Below, in pieces: positions 23,700 to 35,100 of a stretch of 64,000 bases of DNA. The DNA lies in NCBI GenBank assembly GCA_964034945.1, contig OZ035960.1, positions 49,660,706 through 49,724,705 of the forward strand, read 5' to 3'. The translations under genes were made by a program, and so were the position numbers. Each line of letters opens with the position of its first letter. Position 1 is the first letter of the stretch. Source of the stretch: Chrysopilus asiliformis (Eukaryota; Arthropoda; Insecta; Diptera; Rhagionidae). The notes beneath the pieces are model-generated. The model had not been told where the DNA came from. It saw only the letters and a list, made by a program, of their open reading frames with translations, and searched no databases.

Positions 23700-26600
23700 A
23701 AAAAAATAGTTTTTCGTCAGGTAGTGTAATCAGATGATTCGATGTAAGTTAAATAAATGGCGTCTGTTGATTGCCGGTTTACATTTAAAAAAATAGATTT
23801 TTAAACTGACCTTGAAACTACCTTTAATTCACTGCTCCATAATAAAAAAGAAATGGTTGAAATCAGGTTAAAAATGATTATGCAAATTAACGTTTGCATG
23901 CCAAACTTAATAAATCATTCTATCACTTTTCAAAAACAAAATTTTACCTTATCATAATAACGACACATAAACATATCGCGTCACCCAGATTTCACTACGG
24001 AACGAAGAGATTTCCCAGAAAAACAGCGTTGACAGCACATTTAAGCGAAGGTTTTGTAACGAATCATGTTCAACTGACAAACCGCAAAATGCATCATCCG
24101 CCGTTCATTTGCATATACTGTCGTACATATTTAGCGTGAGCAACCACAACATAACGTCAGAAAATCAAAAATGATCAACGAGACAGTATACCGAAATACT
24201 GTGGAATAATAGTTAAATATACAAAAGTACTTGTAGGGATAATCCGCAGTTAGTTTCGCTTTACAAACAGTTATGTATGATGAACAATGGAATTCCAAGG
24301 ACATGAAGGCCATCCAGGCAGCCACTAAGCAACATCAGCACTATATAAATTTAGCACTTCGGTCGGAAACACCAAAATCAGTATCACCAAAAACACCCCG
24401 AAAACGTCGTCGTGATGATCATCTGTGACAGCGATGACAACAGCAAAATGGGGGAACTTTAACCACATATCGCCACTGTGCCAAGCCACCTCCATCAAGC
24501 TTTCCATCATTCTATCCACATCCATTGCCTCGTCCTTTTTGCATTCGCGTCAGCCACTTTCGTTTCATATATCTTTCATTGTTGGCAAGAACATCCTTTT
24601 TGGAGATGTCAAGCCTCGGAAAACAAGCCCCAAAAACAAAACAGGATACCACATAACTAACAGGCATTTAGCGAACAGCAATAGAGACGCCAGCCGCCGC
24701 CGTGATGATGATGATGACGCTGCGACTAGAAATCAACGTGGATGAAAATGAAAACCAACAAACATCACCAACGCTTTACGCCGAGCGCAGCTTCGGCGAA
24801 TACAGCGGAACTCATTCGTTACCCAAAAAACCCCAAAAACATCCAGAATTATGTACTCCAGATTCATCAGGCGCTCTCCTCAAAAAACCAAGAACCACCG
24901 CGATGAGGAGACCAGCTAATAGCATCGCATAGACTGGGAAGGATAAAAAAGAACTAACATCCACTAAACATTTTGTCGGTTTATATTTGGTACATGTGGC
25001 GTCACATATCATTCCGTGAATACATCAACTCATGTCGCCCCATCAGCTAAAACCAGCGACCGCCTGTCTAGTATCTCACCAGCACCACCACGCCGGGGGA
25101 AATCTCCCAGATTCAACCCTTCGCCGAATAGAATCAGACAGGATCTATGACTTCAGCAGGCTGTGGCTCTTTAACGCGTCGCGAGGAACCGAAGCCAGGA
25201 ATTCCACGGAAATCAGCCATCAGGCACGAGAACGCAAGAGATTGATCTCCCTTGGTGGAAATACTCATCCGCACACAGCAGGACGAGATTAGAGATTCGA
25301 GGGTCGCGAAAGCCTCGAACGCGGAAAGTAAATCATGTCAAGAGGATTCACTTCACTTTGTCGCAACACCTTCTATAACGTGTGTACATTTTGCATGCTG
25401 TTGCATACAATGAATGAAAACAACACCCCTTCGACCACCCACACACACTCTGTGTGGAGATAACACTTCATGCACTGCCACCGCAAGGACCTTCTCTAAA
25501 CTCTGGAGATGCAGATGATCAAAAAAATCAAATCAAACTCGTGTTATTGTACTTTATGGGTTTTCTCGTCCTTCACTTAAGCGGTTTTCATTCAGCGATT
25601 TTTTTCGGGAAATTAAGAGAAAATCACATTTGTTGCAATCGCGTGAATGTCGAGCCGGTATTCGCGCCATTGAAGGGTTTTTGTTTTTCTTGTTTTTTGC
25701 TTGGTGAGAGTTTTCCCCGGTTGCTAAAGTTTTTGTTGTGGATTCCGGTGAGTTGTAATGTTTTGTCCACTCGACTATAGAGTGAAATCGCCACCATTAA
25801 ATCCACCATGAAGTCGGTTGTATTCCAGCTGAGCTTCAAGTGAATTCTGTGGAATGGTAAGGATATGGCCATGAAATAACAAAGTGAACGCGGCCGTCGC
25901 GTCGACGAAAAGGGAATTTGTATTGCCTTTACGTGTGTGTTCATACAAGTCAAATAAATTTGAATCGATGAATATTTCATGAGTGATTTGCTGTAAATTT
26001 GTGAGCCTCAGACGCTGTTATACAGCAGAGATCCCGGCAGCGATGGTAAAAGGAGCAACAACATGTAACCCCCATCTGGCATCGTTCGGCATTTGACTCA
26101 ACATTTCATCATCATCCCTCATTGATACACTCTTCATTTGTTGGGTTGAGGAACCACAGGAGGATTTAGCATATGTGCGACTATGTCTGATGTGTCTTTC
26201 CTATCGTTGGCTTTGGTCCTCTTCCTGTACCTCGATTCTCCTGTTTCGAATCTCAACTCCCGGCTAAAATTTACGTCGAATTCATGTGATGTAGATTCCG
26301 AAAATCTGGAATTGAAAGCGAGTCGATATGGCATCGGGAAATCTCTGTTTTTGTTTGCAAAGTAATTTTTGGTTTCTCTGTTTCATTGCTAAACGGATAT
26401 TCAGTGAGTTGATAGTCGATTCGATTTATTGATAAACTTAACATCTGCGGCTATAGAAATTATATTTGCAGTGATTTTGATTGACTCAATTAGAGCATTT
26501 CCAAATTAACTACAAATTCGAAATGTCAATCAATATGTTGAAGTTTTTAAAGAGCTTTGACTGGAATTTATCTATGATTCTTATTATAAAACACGATTCC

Positions 26601-26998
26601 ATTTTCCTTAATAGGGCAATAGAAAAATTCTACGCCTAACATAGCGATGAAGCTTTGTTTGTAAAATAGTTATGTTTTTTTTTGATAAAAGGAAATTCTT
26701 TTTGATGAAATTTTACCAAAAACATAAAATTTTGATTTGCTAAATCAATGGAAAACGAATTAAAACTAAAAAACTTTTCTCAGTATCACATAAGGTTGTA
26801 AAACGGCCGCTGCAGCTGAAATTCGCACAAATTTATTGGTTTTGTGCCCGCCCTTTTGTGTTATTAGGGCGGATTCGCAAAGACCTAAATTATAAAAGTC
26901 GATAAATCGGAAAAATAAAATAAAACTATTTAAATTTCATATTTTTTATGTTTAAGTTAAAGCATAGCAAAGAACAATCAACATCATCCTCGGCGCTA
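23700..26998. other. Unique-looking, partly GC-richer region without supported gene
   Basis: 24.2..26.3 kb is less AT-rich than its surroundings and free of the R1-R5 families. Several overlapping frames of 60 to 118 codons occur on both strands, none with a recognisable domain or consistent codon pattern. A GATGATGATGATGA run lies at 24700. It could be UTR, intron or regulatory DNA of a host gene. Confidence 0.35.
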
Positions 26999-27119
26999 CA
27001 GTTCTCGAAGAGCCTAGGCCTCTCGAGAGCCTTGAGGTTTCATAACAGCTCTCGAAGAGCCTTGAGCCTTGAGGTTTCATAACAGCTCTCGAAGAGCCTT
27101 GAGCCTTGAGGTTTCATAA
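26999..27119 (+). repeat. 37-bp tandem repeat, about 3 copies
   Basis: Units built on CTCTCGAAGAGCCTTGAG and GAGGTTTCATAACAG repeat in tandem. The first unit is diverged. It abuts the 3' end of the SINE-like repeat, whose last bases resemble the unit end, so it may have grown from the SINE tail. Confidence 0.8.
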
Positions 27120-27417
27120 CAATTTCTTCCCTGCTCCGCACCTACAATTTTACATGGATTGCGAACTATGAATAAATTACAACATTTGTAAGGTTTTTAC
27201 GTTGCAACCCATCAACAGCAGAGGTCGTGACAGCAATCTAGACCGATGAAGTCGTTAACACCAAGCAGCAACTATGACTACTCATATGGTAAAGAAAGTT
27301 GAGTAGACATGAATCACAGCGTGCCACAGTCGGGAATTGAACCACCGACCTTCGGAATACGGGCCAAGTACTTTACCACTTGGACTCAGTGTTGTGCCGC
27401 GTAGTCTACGTGATGTA

Positions 27418-28710
27418 ACACATGGATCAATAAGTCCCGAGACTAACAATGAAAACAACATTTTTTTTGCCAAATTTTTTTTTATTCATCAATATAATCA
27501 CCTTTTAGGGTGATACAATCGTTCCAACGCTTTTCCAATTTTTCAATACCATGTTTATAAAAAAAATTATCTTTCGCTTCAAAATAAGCTTCAGTTTCAG
27601 CGATGACCTCCTCATTTGAGCCAAATCTTTTTCCCTGGAGCATTTTTTTAAGATCAGCAAAGAGCCAGTAGTCACTGGGGGCTAAATCTGGCGAGTATGG
27701 GGGGTGGGGAAGCAGATGAAAGCCCAATTCGTTCAATTTTGCCATTGTTTTCATCGACTTGTGGCAGGGTGCATTGTCTTGGTGAAAAAGGATTTTTTTT
27801 CTCTGCATGTGCGGTCGTTTTTTTGCGATTTCCTCCTTCAAACGCACCAGCAAGTCAATATAATAATCACTGTTGATCGATTTACCTTTTTCGAGGTAGT
27901 CAATGAAAATCACGCCATGCGTATCCCAAAAAACTGACGCCATGACTTTGCCAGCTGACTGCTGCGTTTTCGGACGCTTCGGACGGCTTTGGCCAGCTGT
28001 GCGCCACTCAGATGACTGCCGCTTCGACTCTGGAGTGTAGTGATGTATCCATGTTTCGTCCATGGACACGTAACGACGCAAGAAATCTTTTTTATTGCGA
28101 GTAAATAGCGATAAACAGCTTTCTGAATCATCGACTCGTTGCTGTTTTTGTTCCATCGAAAGCAATCGCGGCACCCACTTGGAAAAAACCTTTTTCATGC
28201 TCAATTTTTCATGAAGGATAGTAAATGCACTTCCATATGATATCTGTGTTATCTCAGCAATCTCACGGAGCTTCACTTTACGATCTTTCATTATAATTTT
28301 TGTCACTTCACTCACATTTTCCGGTGTAACGGCTTCCACAGGTCTACCCGAGCGTTCCGCGTCATTTGTGTCGGTACGACCACGTTTAAACTCGGCAAAC
28401 CACCGACAAATCGTTGCTTTTGATGGACAAGAGTCCGGGTAACATTTTTCAATCCATTGTTTCGCTTGCACGGTGTTTTTACCCATTAAAAAACAATGTT
28501 TTATCAGAACACGAAACTCGGTTTTTTCCATTTTTTAAACAAACTACAAAACGACTTTACTCCAACCTCGATAACTCAGCTGTTTCTGGTCCGATCGACT
28601 TAAAATTTTGACACGTTTCAAGCAAAGGTTAGTACTCTAGAAAGACGTGGTTACTGGTTTACTACGAGCGTCATCTCTGGGTTAGTCTCGGGACTTATTG
28701 ATCCATGTGT
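27418..28710 (-). mobile_element. Complete mariner transposon (1293 bp)
   Basis: The 30-bp inverted ends, beginning ACACATGGATCAATAAG, are identical at 27418..27447 and 28681..28710. TA duplications flank them (27416..27417 and 28711..28712). The size, the TA target and the single intact transposase frame match a full-length mariner. Perfect ends and an open frame point to a recent insertion, younger than the hAT element that contains it. Confidence 0.96.
27482..28531 (-). CDS. Mariner transposase (DD34D), intact
   Basis: A 349-residue transposase that cuts and pastes its own element at TA sites. Length is normal for mariner (about 345). The N-terminal half holds the paired helix-turn-helix DNA-binding domain (residues 1..110; CRWFAEFKRGRTDTNDAERS is the linker region of the first motif and SGRPVEA the GRPR-like hinge). 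WVPRLL at 119..124 corresponds to the conserved WVPHEL motif. The catalytic Asp residues are D158 (SMDETWIHH), D252 (HQDNAPCH) and D287 (PDLAPSDYWLF), with 34 residues between the second and third, as in DD34D mariners. No stop or frameshift is present. The ATG at 28531 is 179 bp inside the right end and gives the family's usual start. The gene is alone in its element. Activity is inferred, not shown. Confidence 0.96.
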   Translation of the reverse strand: MEKTEFRVLIKHCFLMGKNTVQAKQWIEKCYPDSCPSKATICRWFAEFKRGRTDTNDAERSGRPVEAVTPENVSEVTKIIMKDRKVKLREIAEITQISYGSAFTILHEKLSMKKVFSKWVPRLLSMEQKQQRVDDSESCLSLFTRNKKDFLRRYVSMDETWIHHYTPESKRQSSEWRTAGQSRPKRPKTQQSAGKVMASVFWDTHGVIFIDYLEKGKSINSDYYIDLLVRLKEEIAKKRPHMQRKKILFHQDNAPCHKSMKTMAKLNELGFHLLPHPPYSPDLAPSDYWLFADLKKMLQGKRFGSNEEVIAETEAYFEAKDNFFYKHGIEKLEKRWNDCITLKGDYIDE

Positions 28711-28869
28711 TAGACTACACCATTGTCTACGCGTAGACTATTACTGTAGACAATGGTCTATTCTCTACGCGTAGACAATGTAGACAATTAATAAAAAAAA
28801 GATAGCTGATTTAGTTTTAAAATTTCATTTTATTCAATTAATTTTAACAAAATAAAGCACAATTTCCAG

Positions 28870-29012
28870 GAAGCAATCGCCAAATGCCGTCTTAGTCGGC
28901 TTTCGGCAGTATTTTGCAAAAAATTTTTGCACTGCAGGCAAAAAGCGGATTATTTGTTGTTGGCCTCAAAGCCCAGCACTTTAAATGCTTTGTTTTTAAG
29001 CCTTCCTGCCAT
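28870..29012 (-). pseudogene. BED zinc-finger remnant of hAT transposase
   Basis: From ATG at 29012 the minus strand reads MAGRLKNKAFKVLGFEANNK, a TAA stop, SAFCLQCKNFLQNTAE, SRLRRHLAIAS. C-x2-C followed by S-x-LxxHL is the BED-finger signature at the N-terminus of hAT transposases, which bind the element's ends. The single stop and the absence of any catalytic domain show an internally deleted derivative. It independently supports the hAT assignment of the enclosing element. Confidence 0.65.
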
Positions 29013-29414
29013 ATTTAAAAAAACACACACACAATTTCACTGTGGACACGTACGATAGGAAATGAGGTTAGATTCCCATACAAGCGAAAAAGACAATAGA
29101 GACAATAGAGCGCTGGTGTCGCTGAGGAGCCCAGTTAGCGAGTTTTCATATAAATAGTATTAGATATATGACTCACTGATGACTTGGTTTTGACAGATAT
29201 GAGAAAGTCTACATTGTCTACGCAAAGTCGACATTGTCTACGCCAATGTCTACATTGTCTACCCCAAATCTATTGTATACGCTATTGTCTACACTGAAGT
29301 GTAGACAATTAAAGTCTACGCGTAGAGGAACAACACTGCTTGGACTACGCTGGACCTTAAAGAACAATAGCTATAACATTTATTGAAAATTTTGGATTTT
29401 TCATTTCTTCTTTT

Positions 29415-30065
29415 TTTATTTTTACTTTCCTCTTCTATAGAGGGAAAGTATTGTATTCAGGATGCAAACGGATGCAGATAGAAATTTTCTGATCAGTACG
29501 AAATTCGTTTCATGCAGAATTATGAAGATGTCCGCACAATGAACAGACCCATTGTACGTATCTTAAATAACTCGAGAACGCGTTGAGCTAGCGACTTGAA
29601 ATTTTTTGTGAACGAGTTTTACGAAAATTGTAGTTTTTATCAACTTTTGGGAAAGTGATGTCAGCTATAACGGGTACCTCCCACATAATTTTTTTTTTTT
29701 GAAAATTACGGTATTTTCTCGAAACCTATGCGTTTTTGGGAAATTATGACTATAACAAAATTTAAAGGATATAAAATTTTCTACATATTTATGCTTTAAC
29801 GGTTTGTACGTATCTCTAACGGTTCTTAACATAATATCAAAAAATCAGATTTTTTGAAAACTCGAAAACTATGCGCTCTTCAAAGGAAAAATTTCCTGCA
29901 TTTTTTTCATTTGACGTTTTTTACGATTCTTTACGAATAGAGGTATTTGAAAAAAAATTATTTTTTACATATTTTTTCCGAAACTAAGGAAAGTTTTTTT
30001 TTACGATAAACCTCAAGTCAAGCGAACAGGAGATTAGAATCTTAGTACAGATTCGTCTCTAGTAA
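29415..30065 (+). repeat. Dispersed repeat R1, copy 2
   Basis: Begins with a T-rich stretch and TTTACTTTCCTCTTCTATAG, then AGGGAAAGTATTGTATTCAG. The longest and best R1 copy; aligns by eye with 200..605 and 42215..43200. It ends near CTTAGTACAGATTCGTCTC. Confidence 0.72.
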
Positions 30066-31680
30066 TAAAAAAAACAAAATACTAAGTTCTCAAATAGATC
30101 AAATTAAATCACTGCTTCATCCTCCGCCTATAAACGCCACCATCCTCGCTTCAATTTCCTTAAGTTTAACCACAAAAAAAAAATTGAAATTCCTTAAGTT
30201 TTATTGCCCTAAGCTTTTAAAGACAAACAAGTTTTAAATTCGATTTCATGAAACGTTTCGGTTTTAGTCTGTCGTTAGTGTATTTAGCGATTGTCCTTTG
30301 ACAATTTAAAAAATAGATAACTTTTTTTGTGTTTGGACAAACCGCATGAATATTTTCAAATGTCCACAAAACGCAATATTTTAATTCATCACCGTTCAAT
30401 CAAACGGTTTGAGTGATCACAATATTTTAATTCGTCGTCGTTCAATCAAACGCTTTAAGTGGCTGATCTCTTAACTCACAATTCAACTAACACCTTTTTG
30501 ACCAAACCCAAAAAAGAGAAAAAAAATAAATCTTTGACAAGGTGGAAAAAATTTCGCTGTCAAAGCAAATATCTCTGGTGTCACTTAGCGCTCGAATCCA
30601 TCAATCAACTTCAATTCAGCATTCTTGAGAATGTCATTTCCCTCTTTTGCCAGTCACATCGACGCAAGTACGGACTATACATGTTACCTACTGAAAAAAA
30701 ATCAAATCTCTCCATTCACAAGATCATGTCATCATCATGCCACGATCACGTTCATCAAAATACCTGGACCAGACAAACTGTCATGTCGAGCGGCCAAAGT
30801 ATCTGAACCAACCCAGCTGAACCTTTTTAACCACCTCTGAACGGCGACCATCCAGCACGAATCCGACATCTGCAAGATCAGGAGAACTACAGCCTTAAAG
30901 ACAATTTCATGTTAAGATCTTGAGAGGATCATCCATTATAACAAGTGATCAACAATAAATGCGTTCGGCGCACATCATCATTATTTCGGTGAAGTACATT
31001 TATCTTTGATACATTTTCGATGTTGAGGATGTCACTTCAGTAGTTTGGATGCGAATCGCTTTCTTCGACTTTAATTCCTGGGATAGTTTGGCAGAGATTT
31101 TATTGACAAAGGATCCTTGTTTGATATAAATTAAAATTTAAAAATACGTTCATTATCCTAGTGGAGATTTTTATGTTTGGGCACTTTTACTAAATATACT
31201 TGGTAAATACTTCAATTCAATAGCGCCGATTTATGTTACAGTGAAACACTTTATTGAGGTAATTCAAAATCGTGACTGAACTAAAATGTGTAGCCATTTT
31301 CCGGTCTGTATGGTGTCGACACCTTGTGAATAAATTGGGGCAAAAGCCAATCCCGATACTCGATAGTTCGTACTCTTCAGTAATCGGGACATTTTATATT
31401 CATGGATTAGTTTTGAAGTGTTTTATTTTTCTCAACATTTTGATCATTTCACAAGTCCGACCATGACTCTAAACCAGCACCCCTCCGATTGGCGATGTTT
31501 TTCTTCACGATTTTCCCCAAAAGCATTGCTTTGCTTTGTATCGAGAAACCTACAAAGTCTTAACGCATCATACAATCTGGGCAACTCGACGCAATATGTA
31601 GGTTCCAAACAAATATCCAAAACCAAAACCTTTGATTTTAGTGAAAAAATGCCGGTAGTCTAACGATTAATATCTACTAT
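30066..31680. other. Unclassified DNA with a small tandem duplication
   Basis: 30372..30464 holds two copies, 47 bp apart, of a unit containing AATATTTTAATTC and CGTTCAATCAAACG. No gene supported in the rest. Confidence 0.4.
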
Positions 31681-32064
31681 ACAATAGGCCTGTGTGTCTG
31701 TTTTCATATAATATGCTTGTATGTATGTCAGCCTGTGTGTTCGCTTAAGACTCAAGAACTACAGGACCGATTTTGATGAAAGTTTGACAAGATCTTACTA
31801 GCGTCGATGGGCGGGTTTTAGACTACAGGTCAACTCGAGATTCACCTTCTTTCTTACCAGTTTCCTCGATTTATGTATATCACTTTTTATTTTTCTGTCT
31901 GTTCGGCAATAACTTGAAAACCACTTAACCGATTTGAATGAAACTTTCAGGAGACCTTACTGGCATCAATAAGCTAGTGGAGAGGCCGACTCGTGGGTAG
32001 GGGTTTCACCGCGAAACCGTCAGGTGTGACGTCCCTAGTATTTATAAATATATACAGAATACGA
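31681..32064 (+). repeat. Short retroposon-like repeat
   Basis: Phrases such as GAACTACAGGACCGATTTTG and GTCTGTTCGGCAATAACTTG repeat the theme of the R families. No coding capacity. Confidence 0.4.
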
Positions 32065-32385
32065 AGACTATACGAAGTCCTGCTGGAAGAAGCAGAAAGA
32101 AAACCAACCCCAGGATTCAATGGAAATACCATGGAAGACCGAGCGATAGGCGGAAGAAGGGAAAATTTGTTGAGGGTAGCAAGTAAATAGAAACGGGAAC
32201 CTGAATACAATCAACAAGTTGTTATCATTTGTAAACGGTGAACTCTTACAGCAATGTTAAATGGAAAAAAAGTGGTTGGTAATTTTTTATCAATTTTTTC
32301 CCTTCCAATTCCTGTGCCTCTCTGCCTGCTTGCCAGCTAACTTTGCGTTGACATTGACCCCCTTGCCACATTCGCCTGGTTTCGA
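32065..32385 (+). repeat. Duplicated 300-bp segment, copy 1
   Basis: Nearly identical to 36487..36783, both on plus, sharing for example GGATTCAATGGAAATACCAT and CAATCAACAAGTTGTTATCA. A short frame ends VLLEEAERKPTPGFNGNT then MEDRAIGGRRENLLRVASK, stop. The second copy has an indel that breaks this frame, so it is probably not coding. Element type unknown. Confidence 0.8.
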
Positions 32386-33142
32386 ACACTCTACCTCGTA
32401 ATAGTTGAAAAGCGCCTAGTTTTTACGGGATTCCCTTACAAATTTTCAATCACCAAAAAAAGGTTCCAAAATTTTCAGTCCTCGTCTAAATCTTTCATAA
32501 GAGTGCTAGTTCTTGGGGAACTCACAAAAATTTTCATATTATCCATTAAAAAAGTCTTTTTCACCAGCCAAAAAAAAACTCTTTTTTGAACATTTTAACT
32601 TTATCACAAAATAAAGACGAATTTAATTTAGTTTTGGTTGCTTTTTTCTTAATACTGAAATTTATTCCATTACCGTGACATTCTTTGGTTAAAAATGTCG
32701 AAATTTATTCCCGAAGACGTAAAAACAAATGAATTGCTGGTCGACCGTGGCTTTTTATGGGGCAACTGCTTTACTGTAAGAATTATCACAACGAGGAGTT
32801 TTCAATCACTTAGAATTTATAAAAAAAGTTCTTCATAAAGTTTTTTTTTATGTAATTTTGTAAAGACTGCAAGTGACAGGTTTTACTGTATTTATGAATT
32901 AAATGTTTAAATTTATTTGATGATGGCAAGTGGGTATTCAACTTTTATGATTGTGTGGGGCATGATTTGGACATGAAAGCGAGCTCGTACGGAATTTATG
33001 GTGTGACAGGAAAAATTCTCTTCAACTGACAATCTGTCAATCAGATATGATTGAAAGCGATTGAGAGGTCGAAAATAACAGCGCCAAAACAGCAAATACG
33101 ACAGTGACAGTTAAACTTATATGTCTATTGTTATATATGTAT
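32386..33142. other. AT-rich non-coding
   Basis: No gene or terminal repeat seen. Confidence 0.4.
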
Positions 33143-33547
33143 TTAGAAGCGTATTGATAAAATAAGTAGGTCCAAAATGTCCAAATGAAAATCCCTGGAT
33201 TCCTCCGATCCGTATCCTGTCCTAGTCCCTGGTTCTTCACTGTCTGTTGTCATTTGTGTTACACATAGAAGAAGCATACTGAAGGTTCGATGGATGGTTG
33301 GATTGAGTTGAAGTCGCCTTAGAGGACGATGAGGAAAACTGCTCGATATGATGATTCTGTTCGATATGCTTTGGTGATGTTGATTATGATGGAGATGACG
33401 TTGCGGATGCGATGATGTGATGAAGCCGAGAAGAATATCGCGACCAGATATGACAACTTTGAGTACATCATCTGGAGTGATTTCATTCAATTTTTTCGCT
33501 TCGTACACTTTCCACAAGTTATTATTTTTTGTCTTCTCATTTCCCAT
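33143..33547 (-). CDS. Hypothetical ORF, 134 codons
   Basis: Starts MGNEKTKNNNLWKVYEAKKL, continues with a charged N-terminal part (residues 1..45), then a His/Ser-rich middle (HPQRHLHHNQHHQSIS) and a hydrophobic end. It is longer than chance frames nearby but matches no family I recognise, and the His-rich part is low complexity. No splice or poly(A) context supports it. It may be part of an exon or a chance frame. Confidence 0.18.
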   Translation of the reverse strand: MGNEKTKNNNLWKVYEAKKLNEITPDDVLKVVISGRDILLGFITSSHPQRHLHHNQHHQSISNRIIISSSFPHRPLRRLQLNPTIHRTFSMLLLCVTQMTTDSEEPGTRTGYGSEESRDFHLDILDLLILSIRF

Positions 33548-33729
33548 TATTTAGCTGCCACGATCGTTTTCAATAATTTACGATATACAAGAGACGACAA
33601 AGAAATGGATGATTCAAAGAGACCATTCAGGATGAGATGAGATATTATGGATAATATACTTAACCAGGGATCATTCTAGAGATTGATGGAAGGAGAGGAG
33701 GGAGTCTCTTCCGAGAAGGGGAACCTTCG

Positions 33730-34011
33730 ATGGTACAGATAACAAATCTCAAGCACTGTCCTGAAGTAATATCAGAGCTTTGTTTTGCGACCAGTACTCC
33801 ACTCGCTCTGAATGGCATCATCAAAGTAAGATGTCAGAAATGGCATCGATTTGACGTGCCACAAGAGGATGAAGATGGAGAGCTCTACCACGTGAAAAGA
33901 GGGTCATCATTTCTTACATCCATCACTCCAACCAATCCAATGTCAGTGGACGATGGAGATGATTGCTTGATGGATTGTATGTCAAGTTTGAGTGACAGCA
34001 GAGTGAAGTAA
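33730..34011 (+). CDS. Hypothetical ORF, 93 codons
   Basis: Reads MVQITNLKHCPEVISELCFA at the start and has an acidic C-terminal part (PMSVDDGDDCLMDCMSSL). Cysteines are frequent (six). No family recognised; not repeated elsewhere in the window. Lies just beside the minus-strand frame at 33143..33547 in a less AT-rich patch, which slightly favours a functional region. Confidence 0.18.
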   Translation: MVQITNLKHCPEVISELCFATSTPLALNGIIKVRCQKWHRFDVPQEDEDGELYHVKRGSSFLTSITPTNPMSVDDGDDCLMDCMSSLSDSRVK

Positions 34012-35100
34012 AAAATAATGTTGTGAATTTATTTGATCAACCTCAAAGCACTCCAACAAGACAAATTTTTATTCATTCGTTTTCTCAGGATCCTACCATA
34101 GATTGGGGAATCGGAGCATGTGAGACCTTTCAGCTTGCGAGTTGTACATGTCTATTTTAATCGTTGGCGGCGATTCAACAGGAACACAAGAAATCCAAAA
34201 TATAAGATTATAAATGAAAGACGAAAAAAAAACGTACGAAAAGTCACCCGATTTAAGCCATCAGAAGTGAATCAATATCGAATTACGCTCAATATCGATT
34301 TTTATACGGACCATTAGATGGGCATCCGCAAAACGTTTGACATAGACGAATTTTGAAGTCTCGGGTTCAAGTGCTAACCAGTCAGTCTCCAAAGGATTTC
34401 AAATTGCAAATAAGTTTTATTTTGCCTGTCTTAACCTTTTCCTGCATTTTAGGCAAATTTTGTGTCCACAAAAATTGTGGAGTTTTTTTCACGCTTTTAC
34501 AAAGTTTCCTTCAAAAATTTATAACACTAGCTTGCATAATTTATAACACTGGATTCAAAAATTTATAACACTAGCTTGCATACCCGTCGTTGCCGCGTTA
34601 AAGTTTCTTGCATAAGTTTTTTGCGCCAAAAAAACAAAGAAACGAATTTAAAACTTTTGAAAAAAAAATATCGAACTATTAGTTTAGCCTGAAATCGGGT
34701 TTGGCCGGTAACATGTTAACATATATTCCAATTGCCACGCTTTTTTTATGATTTTCGTATCGACTTTAGTATCATTGCCACAATACCGAACCCTTCCCCC
34801 CCCCCCTTTCTTTAGAATTGAGACAGTTTTTATGACAAGTCCCTAAAGAGGTTAATAACAAAAAAACTACAATACCATTTTCGCGACTAGACTTCAAAGG
34901 TTTGATGGGCATTAATTTTTTTCTCAACGGAATAAAAAAATATCAGTTGTGGTCAACACAAAGCTTTCTTCTACAAAATCTACGACCCTGCGCAATTTAC
35001 GCTAGAGCCCTGTCGCGTTGTCAACCTAAGACGACCTCCCAATAAATTCTTGGTTTATTCAAAGATATCAAAAACGTACAAAATTTGAGATAACTTGAGA
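34012..35100. repeat. R5-like and unclassified repeat text
   Basis: AATTTATAACACTAGCTTGCA occurs as a short tandem duplication at 34520..34580 and leads into CATACCCGTCGTTGCCGCG, the R5 start also seen at 63058 and 21530. A poly-C run lies at 34797. No gene. Confidence 0.5.

Larger units (their letters stand above)
27387..29338 (-). mobile_element. hAT-superfamily element, non-autonomous, carrying a nested mariner
   Basis: Ends CAGTGTTGTGCC (left) and, in reverse complement, CAGTGTTGTTCC (right) are flanked by a perfect 8-bp duplication CTTGGACT (27379..27386 and 29339..29346). Short CAGTG ends with 8-bp duplications define hAT elements. Without the mariner the element is about 657 bp. Both subterminal zones are packed with TTGTCTAC / GTAGACAA and CTACGCGTAG motifs, probably transposase-binding sites. 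A fossil BED zinc finger lies inside. Confidence 0.88.
27120..29353 (-). repeat. tRNA-derived SINE-like repeat, split by nested transposons
   Basis: With the insertion at 27387..29338 removed, the minus strand starts CCAGCGTAGTCCAAGTGG and continues to GGTGGTTCAATTCCCGAC. TAGTCCAAGTGG fits an RNA polymerase III A box and GGTTCAATTCC a B box, about 37 nt apart. Arms do not fold into a good tRNA (T-stem mismatches), so it is a tRNA-like SINE head and not a tRNA gene. The body (27120..27310) recurs without the head at 46848..47011, as expected for a 5'-truncated retroposon. The hAT element has inserted within the A box. Confidence 0.6.

Noticed and set aside
24425..25292. Overlapping frames of 60 to 108 codons in a GC-richer patch
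   Set aside because: They occur on both strands with no domain, no consistent frame and no splice context.
27320..27386. Functional tRNA gene on minus
   Set aside because: A and B boxes fit, but the T-stem and acceptor do not pair well, the A box is split by a transposon and the body recurs as a dispersed repeat.
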